Positions 14,521 to 26,750 of a DNA stretch of 64,000 nucleotides are shown here, one piece after another. The notes under the pieces are model-generated. The model worked only from the letters and a program-made list of their open reading frames with translations. It did no database searches and was not told the origin of the DNA. Positions within the stretch are counted from its first letter, which is position 1. Every line of letters starts with the position of its first letter. A program made the translations under genes and the position numbers. This DNA comes from Cardiocondyla obscurior (Eukaryota > Arthropoda > Insecta > Hymenoptera > Formicidae): positions 7,693,001 through 7,757,000 of the forward strand of contig NC_091865.1 of the NCBI RefSeq assembly GCF_019399895.1, written 5' to 3'.

Positions 14521-17500
14521 AATTACGAGGGAATAAACCTGCTCCCCAATTCACACGGGGGGCTTTCTGGCGCAAAATTGTAAGAGAGTCAAATTTTCGA
14601 AAACTCACGCGCGGTAATCCCTGTTTCATTAAATGAGAACTTTTCTTTTTTTTCGACCGTAAAACGAATGCGAGGCACTTGGTGAATCGGAGAGCGTGTG
14701 CATATTTAACGATAATACTATATCTAATTCTGTTTTTCGTGCGGTCAGTTTTATCCCTTTTAGGAGAAACAAAATTACTTTTCCAAATACAGTATATCTC
14801 TAAATTATTTTCTGTTGCCCCGTCATTGTCCCTTTGTCAATGGAGCAGCGTCAATTCGCTAAATAACATTCGAACGTAAAGAGAACGTCCGGTTGTTATT
14901 ACGCGCAGGAAGTGACTATAAACACTATAAACGCGACGTGCCGTGTAGCCAGGTGCATTAATTCGTTCGATGCAAACGCACCGCTCCGTGGCCCGATTGC
15001 GTTTACCGGTGTACTCGCGTTCATTCGAGGTATCGGCTACGAGCGAATTGCATTCATTGGATTGTACGTATGCACGCAAACACGCGATGTTCGTAGACGC
15101 GTAAATCGATGCATCAACGCCGACACGTCTCGCGAAATAAAAGCTCTCTACTGAGCTCTCGCAGTCATTACCGTGTCGAGTGTTATGGATCTGAGTGCTA
15201 CCTTATGTGATGAATAGAGCTGTCAAGATACTTTGAGTCGAGTAAAGTTCGCCACGTTTTCCTGTACAGGCATGCCGGGAATCAGGAATTATGAAGGGGG
15301 AATAATGGGAGCCGTGTGTGCCATGCACATGTGGAACACTGCACGTGTTTTGCGCATATACTTCTAAAATCAGCACTATTTTTCGTCTACATTACTCGCG
15401 CTGGAGAAATCCCTCTTTCTCTTCACGTGGATGTATTAAAAATAAAATCGCTATTACTAATAGTTATTATTTCGCGCGCGTTTCAAAGACGATGAGCCGG
15501 TATCTCGTAATAAAATGAAACTGAAAAACGAACACGTAGCTTTGACTGTTGGCACAACACTGTCTTATCAGCCGAAGACAGCTTCGAGAGAAAGAGATGG
15601 GAGGAAATAGATCATTTTGCGAGTAGTAAGACTTTGGAAGAAGTGTACAACTTGCGCTGAAAGCGGTAAAGAAGGCAAGAGTTTCTGGCTTCCACGAGGA
15701 GCCCGAGAGAGGAACGCGTCGCTCTCTTTACTTCCCGTTCTCGCTTTGCCCGATTTTCCTCCTTTCCCGACCCCCGCCTACCGCTTCCGATCCCCTTTCT
15801 CGTGCTGCCGTATCCCTTCGATCCCTTCGTGGGAATATACATCTCCGGTGGACTTTTATCTCCCGTCGTTCGCGGGAAAAGGCGACGGATAGGTACAACT
15901 GCAAATGCGTCATTGTGGGCGTCGCGTATCTGTCGAATGTCGGCACGACGAGTGATATCGGACGATTCAAGAGGTATAAAAAAAAAGAGGAAAAAAAAAA
16001 AAAGAGTAAAAAAAAAGAGAAAACTCCAAGCGATTTATGTTTTAAGATAAAATTAAAGTAAGCGAAAATCCGCGATATACAAAATTTAATACGTTTAATA
16101 CGTTAATTTGAAAGTGGAGCTACGTTTAGCAGTAGAATATATGCGATCGATACACCGATCGCGAATTACTCGCGAAGAGCAGGAAGCTAGCCGCTTCCGG
16201 AAACAGGTATTTGCACTTAGGCCTCTCTTGCGGTTCTTCCGCTTCTTCGGCCTCGTTACATTGTATCGCGTAGTGTGTCGTAAACGTCACTACTTTGAAA
16301 TCTACCCGATGGGGAATGCGTGCTCATCAAAGCGGCACAAGCAAGAGCCGACACGGGCAAAGGCAGTGCAGAGAGCGATGCTACGATGACTTTGGTGTCA
16401 AATGGAAGGGAGTACTATTTGATACAATCCGTTAACACAGATCAGTTACCCGAAACGTTAGTTACATCACGTTAGCTAATTAAAACACGATCTTTCGCAG
16501 TTGTTTATCATTAGTTAAATAATAAAACCTGAACGAGTTAATTTTCAATGGGTATCTTTTACAGAAACGGTCAACATTTCATGAATAAACTCAGACCATT
16601 TATTTCACGTTAGAATTAAAAGCTGCTTCATTTTTAATATCAGATTTTTTAAAAGCGGATTCGAAAGCAAGCACCGTTCGTTTTCTCTTTAATATTAAAA
16701 AAAAAAAAAAAAAAAATTGTGTTCGACATTTTCAATTTGTTCATGTAAAATCGTTTGTTCCCCTCGATCGTGTTACTTTGCACTTCCATCGTCGATCCGA
16801 GTCGCGTATGTAACGGTCAAAGTGTCAAAGAGTTAATGCCATCGAAGAACGCTGCGGACGTGTTCGGCAATGAAATTAGCATACGATCGAATCAGCAGCT
16901 CGTCGCTGTCGGTGACCGATTGCGAGTTGCAGTAGGCGTGCACGGCTTTGGTATTTAGCGGCTGACGTTTAGCACATACCGTCGCAAATGCAAGAGCGAT
17001 ACTCGCGTGACGTTCAGATTCGCATGTCCGCCTATCAATAAACGATAGCTCGCATATAGGTATTTGTATGCATTATGAAACTCCAGTCTACGGAGCGGAT
17101 ATATCTACCTCGATAGAACGCCGCTGCTATAACACCATAAGCCTACGTCAAGTAACAAGAAACACTACCGGCGCGAAAGCAAATGTCATTAAAATTCATC
17201 ATCACGTTCTTCATACTTATTTATTCATTCAAATTATCTATCGATTACTTTGAGCTTATCGTATCACGGGACCCTGCGTCAATTTAAAAAAAAAAAAACT
17301 TGTATTTTTTTTTTATAAAGTACTTAATAAAAATGTAACTTCCAAATAAAAAGATAAACTATAATTAATTAATCAGCGATTGATGACTTCAAAGTTCATC
17401 ATTTTCTTCATTTGACTGATTGACAATTAAATAAAATATAACACTTTATTATAATTTCTTACTTTGTCGCGGTTTCATCGGCATTCGCTAATCTTTAATT

Positions 17501-20500
17501 AAATTGAAAAATTCGAAATCATAACGTTTAGATATACTTCATATTAATCTCGAGATCGTCAAGTGGTTAATAATTTAATGCTTGATAATTGATTATCGGA
17601 AAATATGAGGAAAAAATTATTGATGAAAAAAAAATTATCTTTTATGCGCAATAAATTTTAATCCTAAAGGTAAGACTTCGGTCGTTAATGGATTAAGCAA
17701 ATGCAGTTAAAGTTTTTGCATCCCTCGAATAGCCTATCGTAATTGCGATAAAAGGCAGTTTATACCTCTTCCGACTGCAACTGCAACGTCCATTTCCAAC
17801 GTGCTAATGGGTACATTTCATCATGGTCGAACATGGGTCAAAATTGCACTCGTGGAACGTTCAAATAACTTGAAACTCGCTGTCGGAAGAGTAAATCGCC
17901 AGCGAATTCTGAGGCATTAACTGGAATTATCGGGCTCAGCCTATTATTTACCGTAAATAACATCGCAATAATACCTGTTTAAGCAGTGGACGCTAATAGT
18001 TTGGTCAGGGATATTATGGTATTATTTTAGGAAAATAATAACTTCCGTTTCAATAATCGTTAATTTTTTGTTGCCGAGTTCTTGGTAATTTTTAACGTTT
18101 TCGGATAAACGTATCAAATAACAAAATTACTTGAAAATATTATAATTAGCAAAATATTCGAGAAAGTTAATAATCTTATGGTAACTTGTTTTGTTGTCCT
18201 TTGCGAATCTCATTCTCGTCCCTTGCCCACCATCACCCGCGTCATCTTAATATCCACACGCAGTAATACGACTTTAACACCCGCGCATTGTGGGATTACA
18301 GTGCATGCACGTTTGGTCAGCGGTTTAGCCCTCTACGCCCGTTGTTCTCACGAGGAGGATTATAACACGAGTGAGCTCTATATGCGCCGACACATTCGCC
18401 GAAGTAATTGCTTTTCTTAATTAAGGAGCAGCGTCAAATATAGGCAGTGTCGGGCGGTTATTCAGTTCCTGAACATTCGCGGTTTCTCATCAACGCACTC
18501 TCGAGCGGGCACGGCCACGTGGAAGAAGGGATCGGAAAGGAAAGTCGTGCGGGGGGCCGTTTGCACGGATCCGCCTCCGCCATCTCCGCGTCGAGAGAGG
18601 AGAAGGAGAAAGAGAGCGCGAGCCGACCGATGACGTATGCCATTAAAAACGTATTTGCTTATCTTGTAGATGCCGTAACGACCGTTGACGATCCCACGCG
18701 CGATCATCGCGATTCCGCGACATTTTTTTTCTTTTTTTTCCCAGGACGGTAATCAGGGTCCTAGACCTCCATTACGTTTGATTCCGAGCAATATCTGCGA
18801 TGTGGTAACCCACGCGGTATTATACGTAAAAACACGAGGTCAATTTTGTACGAGCGTACAGAGATTCGCTAAATCTGCGCCACGGAGTGGCGATGAATTT
18901 TTTACGCCAGCGGGAAATAAATCTTTCCGTAGCTACCTTTTGAAAGTTATGCGGAATGCCGTGCAGCAATTAAGTAATATACAGAATGTTATTTGCTGAT
19001 TTCTACTAATAAACCCAATCTTGTACAGCGAAATTCTCCAGCGGTTAACCCCACAGCTAGACGCGTCTAATGCCTCAAGGCAAAGCGGTAGTTATGCCAG
19101 GTACACCCTTTGACTGCGTAACTATGAAGATGCCGCCGGTAGCTGCGTTCGGATATCTGCATCCAACATTTCGGTGCACTCTCACGTCGCCGCAACTAAA
19201 TATGGAACGGGGATAATATGTCCCGCTTCTCCATCTCGCTCGGACGTGCACGCGACGCGAAACTCGAAAGTGTCGGGAAAAGTTAGATAGATATGCCAGG
19301 TACAGCAGATCTTATCGCTAAAGCGAGGCCGCCCCGCCTCGTATGGTACGTCGCAGATATGTGATCAAAGAATGTATCGAATGCTCTTCGAGAATTTTTC
19401 ATATTTGATTTGAAACCGTGCGACGCAAGTGAAATCGCGCTAAGCTGTGCACACACTTAGCGAACGAACAACGAAGACCCGAACATTTACAAACAAATCA
19501 ATCACTACAAGAATAACACCATCGACAAATATTCGCGGACGCAGTGTTCGTTAGCCGAGCGTATACACACCTTTAATAAAAAACAAAGACGTTTCAGGAT
19601 CGATTTTTGGGTCGGGAGATAAAACTGCTAGCTCGATAATAATTTCCGCTTCTCAAGCAAAATGAAAGATACACGCGGTGACGTGCGGCAAAACAAAAAT
19701 TCCTTGGAGAAAGCATTTATAGGTACGCGATCCGCCGTTGCGATAAAATTAAAAATAAACGTATGCAGAGCTTTAAAGAAAATATTGTACATCACGTTCC
19801 GCATATGATCCAATGATTCTGCCTTCGAAAACGAGTGACATATTTTTTTGCAGCTTTCACACAAACGACATGGAATAATAATACGGTTTGTGCCGGCGTT
19901 CGAACGAAACGTAACCGAATCTCGGTTAAGCGCGCTTACGAAACAAATGGGACGCGAGATACGTACAATTTATGGCGACGACACGTTGTATTCGTGTGTA
20001 CATGGGGAGCAGATAAATCTGCTAATTAATACCGTGCCGTTAATTGCAATCGGTTCGAGTAGCGGGCAGACGTAGGTCGGATTGCGCCGTTGATACGTGT
20101 CGATTAATATCGATTACATTTGCGTCTATTGCGACACGTGGCCGACTCGACGCCGTAAAATCGTACGGGGCGATAACGAGATCTAATTCTGTCGCGTATT
20201 GCATAATGAACAGCGTGTAACGAGGAACGAGCAACGACCGCTGTCACCCGTCACTCTCCCTGAGAATGCCGTCGTGTTCCCTCGCCGGCGCAAAACTCAA
20301 CACGATCAAGTTACACCGATGATAATTGATTACTTTCGCGATTATTCTTGCAAGGGATTGCCCATACGATCGCTATTAAAACGGTTGTTAATCGGGCATT
20401 CGGCGATAACCGAGTTCCCGACGTTTAGACACTCGCAAATGTTGTGCGCTTATCACCGTACAGTGAGAAAATTAATTACGTTCTGTTAAAAATAAACCTT

Positions 20501-21784
20501 GTTCTGGAAACCGCGGGGCATCACCTGGCATATTAATAGAATGGCGTCGTGTTTTATTAGCGCGAATTACCAACCGATATCCCATCGGAATATTCCGTAA
20601 TTAGTCTACAAATGTTTCGGTCGGCGATTAATACCTCATTAAACCGCAGTTGAAGCGCGTTAAATAAAATGCACGATGCTACTGGCAAGTTTAACGGAAA
20701 AACAGCCAAAGTGTTCCCACCGCTGACAAATAGATCGGGATTCACCTTTAAAGTATCCGAAACTCGAATCTGTTTTTCGGCGAGCGTGAGTGTTAGTTTC
20801 TGAAAACGTCGAGACTCTAATAATAAGATATCGCACGAGATTTTTCTGCTACCTGAAACATATTTTCCCTCTCATGACGCGCGATTTGGCGCACAATGCC
20901 AAGTTGGAGCGGAAATTTATCAAAGGCGACGGAGCGTGGAAGTTTAATAATAGAAACTTTCTGCAATTTATTAAAATCAAAAAGCTCGATAACTTCTAAT
21001 GAAGCGGAGCTCACTGTGGAATTTTAATGTGCACGGGGGAGAAATTAATGCATCGAAGGATAACGCGCGAATGAGGCATTGTTTAATTAGTATTCGCATT
21101 CCCGCGTATTTTAATTAATGATCCCATTTTGTTTAAGTTCACGGGCAAAAAAAAAATATCCCGAGAGAAGGAGGAAGAGAGGAGGAGAGTCGAAAGGTTA
21201 AATTACCTTAAACGAGAGAAAGAAGTATCGAAATAAAATTTTTCGGTTCTTTCGCCGAGTTATGGCAGTGGTTTTACAACTGTCTGGACTACGGTGTTAT
21301 ATTGTACATATACTGTATATGTGCGGTACATCCGCGCTTTTGTCCCTTTAGCGAGTCGGTGGGTCAAACTCGTACCGTACGCCGCACATTTCTGTCCCTT
21401 CCGGGCTCTCGGCTTACTATGTCGTTTCTGTCGAGGGAAACATAAACGCCGCAAGAAATTCCGTACGTGGTCGGGACGCGATATATTTCGTTACGGATCA
21501 ATTATACCGGTAATGCGGGATATTAAATTTCTCCTTTTTCCTGATTCTCCTCATATTACTCGCATTTCACCGTTTCCTTCTCTTTCTCTGTTCCTCTATC
21601 GTCTCTCCGCCGAGTATTAACCCGGTAGCCCACTTCTTGGCGCCGACAGCCCGAAGGCTTTCGAAAATACTCCGCGCGGCTGTCTCCAACGCGGTCACTT
21701 TGGCACGAGATGCCGAAAGATAACGGCGATAACCATCTTAAAAGAATTTCGTTTCCGGCCGCCGACGTGCCGAGATACGCGAAG
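14521..21784. other. Non-coding, mixed composition; no gene recognised
   Basis: Short frames on both strands show no family resemblance. A 26-codon frame at 16,309-16,389 begins MGNACSSKRHK, which looks like an N-myristoylation start, but no good donor follows and it stays unproven. Poly-A and poly-T tracts occur (16,697-16,717 and 17,287-17,299). Confidence 0.45.
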
Positions 21785-21848
21785 GCGCGACGCGGGGCTC
21801 GGAGGGATTTGCGCGACGCGGGGGCTCGGAGAGATTTGCGCGTGCTCG
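21785..21848. repeat. Short GC-rich tandem repeat, 26-27 bp unit
   Basis: Two nearly identical units start at 21,785 and 21,811 (GCGCGACGCGGGG.CTCGGAG and on to GATTT), followed by a partial third unit at 21,838. The repeat lies just downstream of the donor of the candidate minus-strand exon at 21,913. Confidence 0.8.
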
Positions 21849-21912
21849 TCGGGGTTAAAAATAAAGTAAACTGAAGTAAATCTCTACGGAAAGGTGTATT
21901 AAATTCACTTAC

Positions 21913-21968
21913 CACGTCGGCAACGTTGCCGGAGCCCTCCCTCATGCCATCCCTGTCCGTGTGTCCTC
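21913..21968 (-). CDS. Candidate second exon with start codon, unidentified minus-strand gene
   Basis: On the minus strand the exon is bounded by the acceptor TACATTTTTCAG and the donor GACGTG|GTAAGT, both near consensus, giving 56 bp. The likely start is ATGAGG at 21,945-21,940, encoding MREGSGNVADV up to the donor in phase 0. A two-codon upstream frame, ATG-GCA-TGA, overlaps this start codon by four bases (ATGA). I do not recognise the protein from 11 residues. The remaining exons would lie to the left, but no convincing one was found within 21.9 kb, which implies a very long intron or a non-coding transcript. Confidence 0.4.
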
Positions 21969-24814
21969 CTGAAAAATGTAACGCACTTATCAGTATAAGA
22001 TAGATATTTCATACGCATTGAGGTATCAAATTAAATTATTCAAATCTTGCGATATTTTCAATTAACTGTTTATTATTAATAATATGAAATATCGTAAGAA
22101 CCCTTCTCACAGACATTTTCAAAGCGAAACTTGAGCTGACGATTAATCATGAAAATCACCGAATAATGTACGGTCGATAATAAACGCTAATCGGAGATTA
22201 AAATGGTGAAACCATCGCAGACGCGAACGTTTTTCTGTCAGGTTTTTACTAGCAAAGTTACCCAGAGCAGCGATCGTTAAAGCGAAAAAATTCCGTTTCG
22301 TGCAGCGTCTTTCGGATGTAAATACTAGCTAAAAAAGACAAATGAATTCGGTAAACGGAGAATTGTCGTCGACGATGAACAACGGTAGATCCGGCACTTT
22401 TTCAAGCCGCGCGCTTTGTTTATTTCTTTTTTTTTCTTGTATATAAAATGAAATAAGTCCACTAGATTCGGAGGTGGATGAAGCTTCCTCAAAGCTCTCG
22501 GGAGGAAAATTAAATAAAATATGTAAAAAGACGGCACCGAAAATACGCATAAGGAAAGAAAATGTCAGAGAATTTACCGTTGAAACGAGAATAACAAATG
22601 TGGCTCATTAAGTTAATGCAACAACGACTGTATACTAAATTATTTGCAGATTACAAACGAAAATATTCCTTCTAAATTATAATTGTAATAATTATTACCA
22701 AAGGCAGAGATATTTTTTGTTTAATCGATATAGGTCCTTTTTCATTATACGTATATTTGAAACGTGAGAGAAATTGATTTCAACTTCGATCGATTAAAGA
22801 AAGGCCAATACTTTTGGCAAGATATAATAAAAGAATTTCACGTGATTAATTTTATAAAATCACGTATACGAGAGCACTACAGATTATCAGAATACTAGCG
22901 AAATAACTTAATATTTGTCACTGCACAACTACAGTGCACGACGACAGAAACTGTTCGAATTATGTTGATACAGTTGGATCGTTACCGTTACTTCGTTAGC
23001 TATGTAAACTGTTAAATAGTGGTGAAACAGCGAGATAACTATAATATAGTTACAAGAACTTCACACGAGGACTCGGTAATAAATTGTAACAATCATATCT
23101 TCTAGTTAATCTAAACCTGGTTTTTTTGTGAAAAGAACCATTGTGCCGTAACGAATAACAGATATAACGCGAATGAATAAAATATATTTTATTAACAAAA
23201 AAATTTTTCTCGCTACCTATCAAACTACGTAATTATTATTAGTTTCAAATATTGAACTTTTTACGCGAAAATTTATATTTAATATATAATTAAATACGCT
23301 TCTTCCAATGCATAAAAAAAATTAATAAAACAAACTTTTATTTTAATTTAATTTTTCTTTTAGCCTTCTATAATAAATACGCAGTCGTAAAAAGATCCAA
23401 CGTCTAATTATCATGTTTTTCTACTTAGTATAATTGATTAATTTTTTTACTGGCAATGCGGTTAGAAATGCATGTGGGTCCGATTTCACTTAATGTTGTG
23501 TAGCTACTTTCTTCAACTTCATTGCCGTGCCGTCTTATGTCTCGATTATACGCACCGACAGAAAAACTTAACGTAATTAGAATTTTATGATATTTCACAA
23601 ATACAGTGAACTCAATAATTATAGGGATAAAAATTGTTGAATCAATTATATTTGAAACTAAGATTCACGGTTTTCGCCGCTTTCTCGCGAAAGCACACTA
23701 GTCAGAGATCGCGAGCAATGCGTCGACAGTGAAATCAGTCTGAATCGGCGCCAACAACGCCGAAGTGTAGCTACCGCGACGCGTTCAATGAGATTTCACG
23801 GCTGCTGCGTACCTCGCTCGAGATTAGGTCCCCACGAGACGTTATCGAAATACTGAAAAGAGAAATCGAGCGCCGTCAAGGCTTTCCGAACGCCCGCTCT
23901 TTGTATTTCCCGAGTTCGATAACGTAAGAAACAGTGAAAACAAACAGAATTCGAAACGTCACTAAAAATTCTAAAAAAAAAAATCGTATTAATCCTTGAA
24001 CGAACACTATCCTAGCTGCTAAATTTTTTTATATCTCGGAATTTATTACATAAATTTGCAATTATTTTTTGAGTACCGATATCAAGGGAAAATAATATCT
24101 TGAAGATATTTGAAAGTAAAGGAAGTTTAAAGATCGTAACTGAGTTACAGTGACCCAGTGTTCCATTTGCGGGTTAATGCTGACGTTCTGTAGAATAAGT
24201 GCTCACGGTGCGGAAGTAAACGGTTATATTTGCGAGTTATCGGTAGTTTGTTTACCCGAGTGAGACGCAACGTGCAAATTTGCGAACTCGTCGAGAGAAG
24301 CACCGGTTATTCGAGCATGGATCCCGACGAATCTCGTGCGGAGCGAATTTATTCGAAACGCAGCCGACAACGGGGATGTTTGATCGATCACGGATTCGAG
24401 ACGCGAAAAACACCGGTGTGAGTGAAGAAACGTTGGCCGCAGCGAGTGGAAACAACCGGCCTGCGAGGTGGTTGATCCACCTCGCACGTACCCAACGTTC
24501 TCCACTTAAATTCGATTTTAACCCTCAAGTGGAACACAATTTCGGCCACTCTATTTCTTTTTGCTTGTGTCTCGGGACCTATTGTATCAAAAATGTTAAA
24601 GCACTTTGCTTTTTTTTTTTTTTTAATCGACACGCCGAACACTTTAGAAAAAAATGTTGGAAAAAATAAACGAGGTTTTTAATATTTATAATTATTGAAA
24701 ATTGTCCTGGGCTACTGTGTGGCTCAGAGTTCCGTTCGAGGATTAAAAATCGAAGAGGAAGCGATCGCACGTTTATCGAGCGCACTCTCGATTTCTCTGT
24801 TTACAAGCAGGGGA
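21969..24814 (-). other. Presumed intron of the candidate minus-strand gene
   Basis: It is AT-rich DNA between the donor at 24,820 and the acceptor at 21,969, about 2.85 kb. No coding region is recognised. The assignment depends on the two flanking exon calls. Confidence 0.35.
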
Positions 24815-26750
24815 CGCTCACCTTTTTTACGAATTGGCAAAATCTTGGCGATCCTCGACGCGCCCGCGTAATCCAGATCTCGATCGAGGACTGCCACCCC
24901 CCTCTGGCTGGCGACGTCGATTCAATATTCCGTTTTCCTCGGTCGCGCGCGATCCGCAACGCCGATCCTCTCCCTCCCCTCCCGGGAGGGAATGTCGTTC
25001 GCTCCGCGCTCTTTCTTCCTTTCTCTAGCAGCGGCACGATCCTAACCTCGCACCGAGCACGCACACACATACAAGCGCGGTACTATACAGGCTCGCAGCG
25101 TACGCGAGCTGGAATTCCTGTCGATTTACACTTTTCACCGCACTGGGACACTTTTGCACCGCGGTCACGCGATCGGCACACGGGAGCCGCGAAACTCGTC
25201 GATCCTGGCGATCACCTCTCTCTCCTCCGTTCCCTGGACAGATCACACACGAAGCGATCGGTAAGGTACACCGCACCGACGAGCCAGGCTCGCTTCACTC
25301 GCGCCGGGAATCCGTCGTGCCGAGCCGTCGTCGAGGTTTCGGCGAGCCTCGGCATTCTCCGCCTCGCGGATGAAGGTTTACTCGCGCGATCGCGAACTCG
25401 CTTTCGGAACGAACGGCCGAGCGAGAGCTGGAGATTTCCGCCGAAATTGCCGCGCGAGTTAAACAAAGACGGACCCACGGCCACTGCCGTGGCTTCTCTC
25501 TCCCTCTCTCTCTCTCTCTTACTACTGGCCGCGACCCTCCCCCCGCGCCACGGTGATTGTCTCTACCTGTCACCGACGAATTCGAACTTTCCGCTGGGCT
25601 CGCGCGTGCATTCGCGTGTACGAGGGACGCGCCTCTTGCGGTGGCGATCACCAAGTTGCGCTCGCGGCAACTTCAGCCGACGTGAAAGTGGGGGAGGAGA
25701 AACAACGGCTTTCTCAAAATTGTCCCGCACGGCTACCGCGAATTTTCCTCGTCGTTCCGACGTTGTAACGGACGAGGGGAGAGATGTAGTCGACGAGAAC
25801 GAAAGAGAACGGCACGAGCAACGCGGTAGAGAGGCAACGAGAGACGTTGGGGGGGGGGAGGAAAGGGGAGAAACGTACGACTTTTCAAAAATACCACGCG
25901 TCGACCAATCGCGATGCTCGGCGATTCGGCGCGGCTGCGAGAGCGGGACAGAGTAAAGAAGAAACGAAGCCGTTACGCGCGCGAGCGCGCCTCCTTTTCT
26001 CCTTCTTCCTCTCTCTCCGTCTTGCTCGCTCGCTCGCTCGCTCGCTCCTGACTCCGGCGTATGTGTGATGCACGCGAGACGCCCGCGAGCGTACGGCTGC
26101 GCGCGCGAGGAACGCACAAACGCGAGATCGTGTCACCGCTGGCGGACGCGTTTTCTCTCCTCTCTTTCTCTCCACTTCGCTTGTCGCGTTCGCGCACGAC
26201 GCCCGGCCGGTGTCGGTTCGGAATTGTCACGCGCGCGCGCGCGCGCACGCTCCTACGACACGACGAAACTTACAAACGACTACGACGACGAGGACGACGG
26301 TGACGATGACGACGACGACGACGACGTCGGCGACGACGGCGACGAGGGAACAGTTTCGAAGCCCCCGAGGAGACAGAAGCCGACGTTACGATCCGGTTTC
26401 AACTTGTAACGCGAGCGGACGGACTGACTCGACGCGACCGACCGGACGACCGACCGACCGACCGGCCGAGGTAACTTAAACTGAACGCCAGCGCGCCTAC
26501 GGTAAAATGAGATTAAACCTACGTGCCGGCGGAGCCGCGACAATGGCCAACCGGCGTGCGTCTTGACGCCGGCCGGCCAATCGTCGCGCGGCCTGAACCT
26601 GGCGAACGGTCGGTTCCAGGTGCAGCCAGGGAGGCGCCATTGCGTTGGCACGTTACCTGCTCGAAGTATGCGGTGGGGGCAGAGGGAGAGGAGAAGCGAG
26701 AGCGAGGCACGGGACGACGCGCGAGAAGCGGTAAGAGAGAGAGAAAGAGA
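24800..26750. promoter_or_regulatory. GC-rich CpG island, promoter of the candidate minus-strand gene
   Basis: This is the longest GC-rich, CpG-dense block of the window. It has long overlapping frames on both strands that reflect the composition and not genes. It includes a (TC)n run at 25,494-25,520, a (CTCG)n run at 26,023-26,047, a (GC)n run at 26,230-26,246 and a (GAC)n-like run at 26,279-26,346. A CCAAT box lies at about 26,577. A donor-like GAG|GTAACT near 26,470 on the plus strand means a divergent transcript is also possible. Confidence 0.5.
24821..25070 (-). other. Candidate first exon (5' UTR) of an unidentified minus-strand gene
   Basis: Read on the minus strand, the sequence ends CGTAAAAAAG followed by GTGAGC, a good donor at 24,820-24,815. 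It lies at the edge of a GC-rich island, as first exons often do. The right end (transcription start) cannot be fixed; 25,070 is nominal. Joining it to the exon at 21,968 leaves a frame open across the junction, but this frame has no ATG until 21,942 in the second exon. I therefore treat the exon as untranslated. Confidence 0.4.

Noticed and set aside
24150..24175. Short match (ACCCAGTGT.CCATTTG) between about 24,150 and 35,390
   Set aside because: Only about 17 bases match and the flanks do not align.
24700..24745. Possible tRNA-derived element (TGGCTCAGAGTTC near GTTCG)
   Set aside because: The A-box-like and B-box-like parts are far too close together and no cloverleaf can form.
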